Assembly (NCBI GenBank): GCA_023432075.1
Contig: JAEYVD010000776.1
Coordinates: 1 to 10,306 of the forward strand
Direction: 5' to 3'
DNA from: Pseudomonadota bacterium
GTDB lineage: Bacteria > Pseudomonadota > Gammaproteobacteria > Burkholderiales > Burkholderiaceae_B
DNA length: 10,306 bases
Made by a program: the position numbers and the translations under genes. Below the pieces are notes generated by a model that was not told where the DNA came from, searched no databases, and was given only the letters and a program-made list of their open reading frames with translations. Below are positions 6,150 to 10,306 of this stretch, in pieces (the stretch's first letter is position 1; each line of letters begins with the position of its first letter).

Positions 6150-6195
6150 TCTCAACGGTCCGCCACCGGCGTACTCAGTCGACAAGCGACGGCAA

Positions 6196-6211
6196 TGTTT
6201 CACGTGGAACA
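6196..6211 (-). promoter_or_regulatory. parS: parS site 7 (inverted variant)
   Basis: TGTTTCACGTGGAACA on the plus strand, the reverse complement of the variant at sites 2, 4, 5 and 6. It is the only asymmetric site in the opposite orientation. Confidence 0.95.
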
Positions 6212-6321
6212 TCCCTAAATAACACCGGCAGATGCCGATACTTCGCGCGGTCGCACTCGTCCTGGCTCACCCCTTCGTCACTCCAGCGAGCATCACGCTG
6301 CATAAATCAGCATCACCTAAA

Positions 6322-6337
6322 TGTTTCACGTGAAACA
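6322..6337. promoter_or_regulatory. parS: parS site 8, overlapping the mnmG promoter
   Basis: The perfectly palindromic TGTTTCACGTGAAACA, 58 bases before the mnmG start codon. Its right half covers the probable -35 hexamer (6330-6335). Confidence 0.95.
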
Positions 6338-6358
6338 TGCAACCCCTGCCTCTATAAT
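6330..6358 (+). promoter_or_regulatory. Probable sigma-70 promoter of the mnmG-rsmG-parA operon
   Basis: A perfect -10 TATAAT (6353-6358) lies 17 bp after GTGAAA (6330-6335, 4 of 6 to TTGACA). Transcription would start near 6365, about 30 bases before the mnmG ATG. The -35 lies within parS site 8, so bound ParB could block RNA polymerase. The -10 is convincing; the -35 is weaker. Confidence 0.6.
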
Positions 6359-6394
6359 GAGCGCCGAACGCTCTCTTCTTTACCTTCCCCCATC

Positions 6395-8314
6395 ATGGAC
6401 TATCCCCGCGAATTCGATGTCATTGTCGTCGGTGGCGGCCACGCCGGCACCGAGGCAGCACTGGCTGCGGCCCGTACCGGTGCGCAGACGCTGCTGCTCA
6501 CGCACAACATCGAGACCCTTGGCCAAATGTCTTGCAATCCGTCCATCGGCGGAATCGGCAAGGGCCACCTTGTCAAAGAGGTGGATGCCCTGGGCGGGGC
6601 CATGGCATTGGCCACGGATGAGTCCGGCATCCAGTTCCGAATCCTGAACGGCTCGAAGGGGCCGGCTGTTCGTGCGACGCGCGCGCAGGCGGATCGGGTG
6701 CTGTATCGCAAGGCCATCCGAGGCCGGCTTGAGAACCAGCCGAACCTGTGGCTGTTCCAACAGGCCGTTGAAGACCTGATGGTGGAGGGCGACCGTGTCG
6801 TTGGCGCCGTGACGCAGGTCGGCCTGAAGTTCCGTGCCAAGACGGTAGTGCTGACCGCGGGCACCTTTCTGAACGGCCTGATCCACGTCGGCCTGCAGAA
6901 CTACTCGGGCGGACGCGCCGGCGACCCGCCGGCAATTTCGCTCGGTCAGCGCCTGAAGGAACTGAAGCTTCCGCAAGGCCGCCTCAAGACTGGTACGCCG
7001 CCACGCATTGACGGACGCACCATCAACTACGCCATCCTGGAAGAGCAGCCGGGTGACCTGGACCCGATTCCCGTGTTTTCGTACATGGGCAACGTGGCCA
7101 TGCACCCACGGCAGCTGCCGTGCTGGATCACCCACACCAATGCGCGCACGCACGACATCATTCGCGGCGGGCTTGATCGGTCGCCGATGTACAGCGGCGT
7201 CATCGAAGGCGTGGGGCCTCGGTATTGCCCGTCCATCGAAGACAAGATCCACCGCTTCGCCGACAAGCAGTCCCACCAGGTCTTCCTTGAACCGGAAGGA
7301 CTGGATACGCACGAGGTGTATCCCAACGGGGTCTCGACCAGTTTGCCGTTCGACGTGCAACTGGATCTGATCCACTCGTTGCCCGGGCTGGAGAACGCGC
7401 ACATCATGCGGCCCGGCTATGCCATCGAATACGACTATTTCGATCCACGTGGACTCAAGAGCACGCTCGAGACCAAGGCCATCGAAGGCCTGTACTTTGC
7501 TGGCCAGATCAACGGCACCACCGGCTACGAAGAAGCCGCCGCGCAGGGATTGCTGGCTGGCGTGAATGCGGCGCTGAAGGCGCAGGATCGCGAACAGTGG
7601 ACCCCGCGCCGCGATGAGGCTTACCTGGGCGTGCTGGTCGATGACCTGGTCACCCGTGGTGTGACCGAACCCTATCGTATGTTCACTTCGCGTGCCGAAT
7701 ATCGTCTTAGCCTGCGCGAGGACAATGCCGATCTGCGCTTGACCGAAATCGGACGGCAGCTCGGAATTGTCGACAATGCACGGTGGGACGCGTTCAACCG
7801 CAAGCGTGACGCGGTTGCGGCCGAAGTCGAGCGCCTGAAGTCGTCGTGGGTGAATCCGCGCTTGTTGCCGGCCGAGGTCGCCGAACCGTTGCTGGGCAAG
7901 GCGATTGAACGTGAGTACTCACTAGCGGATCTCCTGAAACGTCCTAACGTTTCCTATGAAGCCTTGATGGGCGCCCGGAACGCCGATGGCACGCTGCTGG
8001 CCGGCCCGGGGGTCGTCGAAGACGACGTGCTCTCGGAACAGGTCGAGATCCAGGTCAAGTACGCCGGCTACATCGCGCGCCAGCAGGACGAAGTGCAGAA
8101 GCACATTGCCCATGAACAACAGCCGATTCCGGCGGACGTGGATTACGACGCCGTGACCAGCCTGTCCTTTGAAGTGCGCCAGAAGCTCAAGACACATCGT
8201 CCGGAAACGATCGGCCAGGCCGCTCGCATTTCCGGCGTCACGCCGGCTGCCATCTCGCTCCTGCTCATACACCTCAAGCGCCTGCATTACGGCTCGCGCA
8301 AGCAAGCGGCATGA
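6395..8314 (+). CDS. mnmG: tRNA uridine-5-carboxymethylaminomethyl modification enzyme MnmG (GidA)
   Basis: A full-length 639-residue protein (E. coli 629). With the GTPase MnmE, MnmG uses FAD, NADH and methylene-tetrahydrofolate to make the cmnm5/nm5 group on wobble uridine 34 of certain tRNAs, which supports accurate decoding and frame maintenance. The N-terminal dinucleotide fold has GGGHAG (13-18). The conserved redox cysteines are Cys47 in SCNPSIGG and Cys278 in [10 protein letters not shown], the first GidA signature. The second signature, [17 protein letters not shown], begins near residue 369. The C terminus carries the helical MnmE/tRNA-binding domain. The ATG at 6395 gives [18 protein letters not shown], in step with homologues, although no clear Shine-Dalgarno sequence precedes it (pyrimidine-rich leader). 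The stop overlaps the rsmG start by ATGA. It is the first gene of the origin-proximal operon. Confidence 0.98.
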   Translation: MDYPREFDVIVVGGGHAGTEAALAAARTGAQTLLLTHNIETLGQMSCNPSIGGIGKGHLVKEVDALGGAMALATDESGIQFRILNGSKGPAVRATRAQADRVLYRKAIRGRLENQPNLWLFQQAVEDLMVEGDRVVGAVTQVGLKFRAKTVVLTAGTFLNGLIHVGLQNYSGGRAGDPPAISLGQRLKELKLPQGRLKTGTPPRIDGRTINYAILEEQPGDLDPIPVFSYMGNVAMHPRQLPCWITHTNARTHDIIRGGLDRSPMYSGVIEGVGPRYCPSIEDKIHRFADKQSHQVFLEPEGLDTHEVYPNGVSTSLPFDVQLDLIHSLPGLENAHIMRPGYAIEYDYFDPRGLKSTLETKAIEGLYFAGQINGTTGYEEAAAQGLLAGVNAALKAQDREQWTPRRDEAYLGVLVDDLVTRGVTEPYRMFTSRAEYRLSLREDNADLRLTEIGRQLGIVDNARWDAFNRKRDAVAAEVERLKSSWVNPRLLPAEVAEPLLGKAIEREYSLADLLKRPNVSYEALMGARNADGTLLAGPGVVEDDVLSEQVEIQVKYAGYIARQQDEVQKHIAHEQQPIPADVDYDAVTSLSFEVRQKLKTHRPETIGQAARISGVTPAAISLLLIHLKRLHYGSRKQAA

Positions 8315-9000
8315 GCGCGCCCGCCAATCAGGCCGGCATCGACATGGCCGGCCGACTCACTCGTGCATGCGAGCAGCTCGGCCTGCGCCCCGACGATGAC
8401 GCCATCGCCAAACTGCTCAATTACCTGGCGCAGATGCAGCGCTGGAACCGCACGTACAACCTGACCGCGATCCGCGATCCGCAGCAAATGCTTGTGCAGC
8501 ATCTGTTCGACAGTCTGGCAGCCGTAAAGCCCTTCAGCGAGGCACTGGCCGCGCCCGATGCGCCGGCCAAGGTGTTTGACGTCGGATCGGGCGGCGGCCT
8601 GCCTGGCGTCGTCCTGGCGATCATGCAGCCCCATTGGTCTGTGACGTGCGTCGACGCCGTCGAAAAGAAGACCGCTTTCGTGCGCCAGATGAGCGGCGCG
8701 TTGGGTTTGCCCAACCTGCAATCGCGGCACGCGCGCATTGAAACGCTGGATGCCGCGGAGTGCGACATTGTCACCTCGCGAGCGTTTGCATCATTGGATG
8801 ATTTTGCGCAACTCGCGGGTCGCCATGTAGCCAAGAATGGTACCCTCGTCGCCATGAAGGGCAAGGTCCCCGAAGAAGAAATCCAGGCGCTGCACGCGCG
8901 CGGGGAATGGCAAGTCGACCATATTCAGCCGCTCCAGGTGCCGGAGCTGCAAGCAGAACGCTGCCTGATCTGGATGCGCCGCAGTCAAGGAACCCTATGA
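8311..9000 (+). CDS. rsmG: 16S rRNA (guanine-N7)-methyltransferase RsmG (GidB)
   Basis: A 229-residue cytoplasmic class I SAM-dependent methyltransferase that makes m7G527 in the 530 loop of 16S rRNA; its loss gives low-level streptomycin resistance in several bacteria. The family N-terminal motif is WNRTYNLTA (from Trp45). The SAM-binding glycine loop is [11 protein letters not shown] (89-99). The ribose-contacting acid region is VDAVEKK (114-120), with EKK typical of RsmG, and DIVTSRAFA (152-160) is the conserved motif IV/V region. The ATG lies within the end of mnmG (4-base ATGA overlap), and the stop overlaps the parA start in the same way, so translation of all three is probably coupled. 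A second Met at residue 12 is a possible but less likely start. Confidence 0.97.
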   Translation: MSAPANQAGIDMAGRLTRACEQLGLRPDDDAIAKLLNYLAQMQRWNRTYNLTAIRDPQQMLVQHLFDSLAAVKPFSEALAAPDAPAKVFDVGSGGGLPGVVLAIMQPHWSVTCVDAVEKKTAFVRQMSGALGLPNLQSRHARIETLDAAECDIVTSRAFASLDDFAQLAGRHVAKNGTLVAMKGKVPEEEIQALHARGEWQVDHIQPLQVPELQAERCLIWMRRSQGTL

Positions 9001-9797
9001 AGAACATACCCCCCAGCACATCCGCCCGCGTTTTCTGCATTGCCAATCAGAAGGGCGGCGTGGGCAAGACGACGACCGCCATCAACTTGGCGGCGGGTCT
9101 TGCCACGCACAATCAGCGCGTGCTGCTGGTGGATCTGGACCCGCAGGGCAACGCCACGATGGGTAGCGGCATCGATAAGAACTCGCTGGAGTCCAATCTG
9201 TACCAGGTGCTGATCGGCGAGACCTCCATCGAGCAGGCGCGCGTGAAGTCCGAGTCCGGCGGTTACGACGTGCTGCCGGCCAACCGTGAACTGTCCGGCG
9301 CCGAAATCGATCTGGTGCAGATGGAACAGCGTGAGCGCCAGCTGAAGGCCGCCATCGACACCGTCGCGACGCAGTACGACTTCGTGCTTATCGACTGCCC
9401 GCCCACGCTGTCCCTGCTTACCCTTAACGGCCTGGCGGCTGCGCATGGCGTGATCATTCCCATGCAGTGCGAATACTTCGCGCTCGAAGGCCTGTCGGAT
9501 CTCGTCAACACCATCAAGCGCGTGCATCGCAATATCAACGACGACTTGCGCGTCATCGGTTTGCTGCGCGTGATGTTCGATCCGCGCATGACCTTGCAAC
9601 AGCAGGTGTCCGCGCAGCTCGAATCGCACTTCGGCGACAAGGTCTTCAAGACCGTCGTGCCGCGCAACGTGCGCCTTGCCGAAGCACCCAGTTACGGCAT
9701 GCCGGGTGTTGTGTATGACCGCGCGTCACGCGGCGCGCAGGCGTACATCTCGTTCGGCGCCGAAATGATCGAGCGCGTTAGGAAAGACCTGAACTAG
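8997..9797 (+). CDS. parA: Chromosome-partitioning ATPase ParA (Soj family)
   Basis: A 266-residue ParA/MinD-type ATPase of the short chromosomal kind, lacking the N-terminal DNA-binding domain of plasmid type Ia ParA. ATP-bound dimers coat the nucleoid and ParB stimulates their ATPase, which moves parS/origin complexes apart. The deviant Walker A motif is KGGVGKTTT (19-27) with the signature Lys19 and Lys24; Walker A' is DLDPQGNAT (46-54); Walker B is DFVLIDCPP (128-136) with Asp133. The C-terminal VPRNVRLAEAPSYG is characteristic of Soj/ParA. The ATG at 8997 is preceded by AAGGA (8987-8991) at a good distance and lies in the ATGA overlap with rsmG; the frame is open further upstream only because it shadows rsmG. 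The eight parS sites upstream of the operon fit this role. Confidence 0.97.
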   Translation: MKNIPPSTSARVFCIANQKGGVGKTTTAINLAAGLATHNQRVLLVDLDPQGNATMGSGIDKNSLESNLYQVLIGETSIEQARVKSESGGYDVLPANRELSGAEIDLVQMEQRERQLKAAIDTVATQYDFVLIDCPPTLSLLTLNGLAAAHGVIIPMQCEYFALEGLSDLVNTIKRVHRNINDDLRVIGLLRVMFDPRMTLQQQVSAQLESHFGDKVFKTVVPRNVRLAEAPSYGMPGVVYDRASRGAQAYISFGAEMIERVRKDLN

Positions 9798-9806
9798 CCG
9801 TCCCCG

Positions 9807-10306
9807 ATGCCCGACGCCGCGCTCTTTTTTCCGCCACAGACAACCGTCTCCACGCCGCTCGCCGACGTGCGCGATGCGCTGCGCGTGCGGCTGGAAGACG
9901 CGGCGCTCAATGCCACCGCCGTGGGTGCGCAGGTGATCTATGATGGCTGGCTTGTGCGTTTTGCCCAATCGCCGGCCAAGCGGGTCCGAAGCGTCAATGT
10001 GCTGGGGTTATCCACACGTCCTTTGGATGAGCGGCTGGCGTATTGTTCATCGTTGTATGCGCGCCAGGGTTTGCCCATGGTGCTGCGCATCACCTCCATC
10101 GGCCCCGATTTTTCGCTCGACGCCGAGCTGGAGGCCCGCGGTTATCTCTACACCGGTGAGACTCGCGTCATGAGCACGCCGCTCGCTCCCCGCGCAAGCG
10201 TCAGGAGCGATCTGCATTTCAGCATGGTCGATGCCGAGCGCTTTGCGGCGGCGGTCGGGGCGCTGCGCGGCTCATCGGCTGCGCACATCGCCGAACACCA
10301 CGCGCG
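9807..10306 (+). CDS. GNAT-family N-acetyltransferase, N-terminal part (gene continues past the window)
   Basis: The open frame from ATG 9807 runs to the window end (166 complete codons, no stop). The visible part resembles the N-terminal half of a GNAT-like acetyltransferase group: YDGWLVRFA, then RVRSVNVLG, LDERLAYCSSLYARQGLP, and LEARGYLYTGETRVMS match the typical W-L-R-F / R-S-V-N / Y-GLP / RGY-T-VM pattern. The acetyl-CoA binding core (motif A, Q/RxxGxG/A) would lie downstream, so catalysis cannot be verified. It starts nine bases after the parA stop with no clear Shine-Dalgarno sequence, and probably belongs to the same operon. parB is expected directly after parA, so this gene separates the pair if parB follows. 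Substrate unknown. Codon use matches the neighbours, with no sign of recent transfer. Confidence 0.75.
   Translation, partial: MPDAALFFPPQTTVSTPLADVRDALRVRLEDAALNATAVGAQVIYDGWLVRFAQSPAKRVRSVNVLGLSTRPLDERLAYCSSLYARQGLPMVLRITSIGPDFSLDAELEARGYLYTGETRVMSTPLAPRASVRSDLHFSMVDAERFAAAVGALRGSSAAHIAEHHA
10008..10016 (+). promoter_or_regulatory. Perfect DnaA box inside the acetyltransferase gene
   Basis: TTATCCACA occurs in frame as Leu-Ser-Thr codons (residues 68-70) of the GNAT gene, about 5.3 kb from the last box of the origin cluster. The TTA is the only one among 19 leucine codons in the visible fragment. It may be chance, or a DnaA titration or regulatory site. Confidence 0.4.

Larger units (their letters stand above)
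5041..6340. other. Centromere-like parS cluster without genes
   Basis: Eight parS sites occupy about 1.3 kb between the DnaA-box cluster and mnmG. The centre-to-centre distances are about 53, 288, 198, 367, 177, 62 and 126 bp, with no evident helical phasing. Apart from the sites I see no gene, no DnaA box and no strong repeat; one small hairpin CCTCCT/AGGAGG lies at 5348-5364. Open frames through the region carry the repeated peptides MFHVEH, MFHVKQ and VPRET, which are parS read in different frames. ParB spreading from these sites would form the partition complex that ParA moves. Confidence 0.85.

Noticed and set aside
5940..6222. Overlapping open frames on both strands with repeated MFHVEH, MFHVKQ and VPRET peptides, as if a family of small repeat proteins
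   Set aside because: The repeated peptides are exactly the parS sites read in different frames; the sequence between them is not conserved and has no ribosome-binding sites or family features.
6380..7402. A 340-codon leftward open frame
   Set aside because: It lies opposite mnmG and arises from that gene's GC-rich codon positions.

Overview
The window looks like the chromosomal replication-origin region of a GC-rich betaproteobacterium, probably Alcaligenaceae (Bordetella/Achromobacter-like). The evidence is the order origin - mnmG - rsmG - parA, a TctA-family tripartite tricarboxylate permease and an AbrB-type membrane protein nearby, and strongly GC-ending codons. The family assignment is inference; no 16S or other diagnostic gene is present.

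Left part (1-3400): the 3' end of a tctA-like permease gene with a textbook terminator; a leftward PLP-dependent methionine aminotransferase gene (YbdL type); a divergent AbrB-family membrane protein gene; and a cold-shock protein gene followed by three stacked hairpins, the last a very strong terminator.

Middle part (about 3400-6394): almost 3 kb without a convincing gene. It divides in two. The left half (3440-4670) carries seven perfect TTWTNCACA DnaA boxes and several near matches. Five pairs of boxes are spaced exactly 12 bp start to start. AT-rich inverted repeats flank the boxes on the left. On the right (4878-4954) lie a hairpin, a four-run G-quadruplex motif and an AT-rich tract. The right half (5051-6337) carries eight full 16-bp parS sites (TGTTYCACGTGRAACA), the binding sites of the chromosomal partition protein ParB. 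Short open frames here repeatedly encode MFHVEH/VPRET peptides; these are only parS sites read as protein.

Right part (6395-10306): a tightly packed rightward operon of mnmG (tRNA wobble-uridine modification), rsmG (16S rRNA m7G methyltransferase) and parA (chromosome-partition ATPase), each joined to the next by a 4-base ATGA overlap. Nine bases after parA comes the start of a GNAT-family acetyltransferase gene cut by the window edge; parB would be expected in that place. The last parS site overlaps the likely -35 element of the mnmG promoter, so ParB may control the operon that encodes its partner ParA.

The genes themselves are ordinary. The points most worth checking are the architecture of the origin (12-bp paired boxes, candidate unwinding elements), the dense parS cluster and its overlap with the promoter, and the gene between parA and the presumed parB, which contains a perfect DnaA box in its coding sequence.
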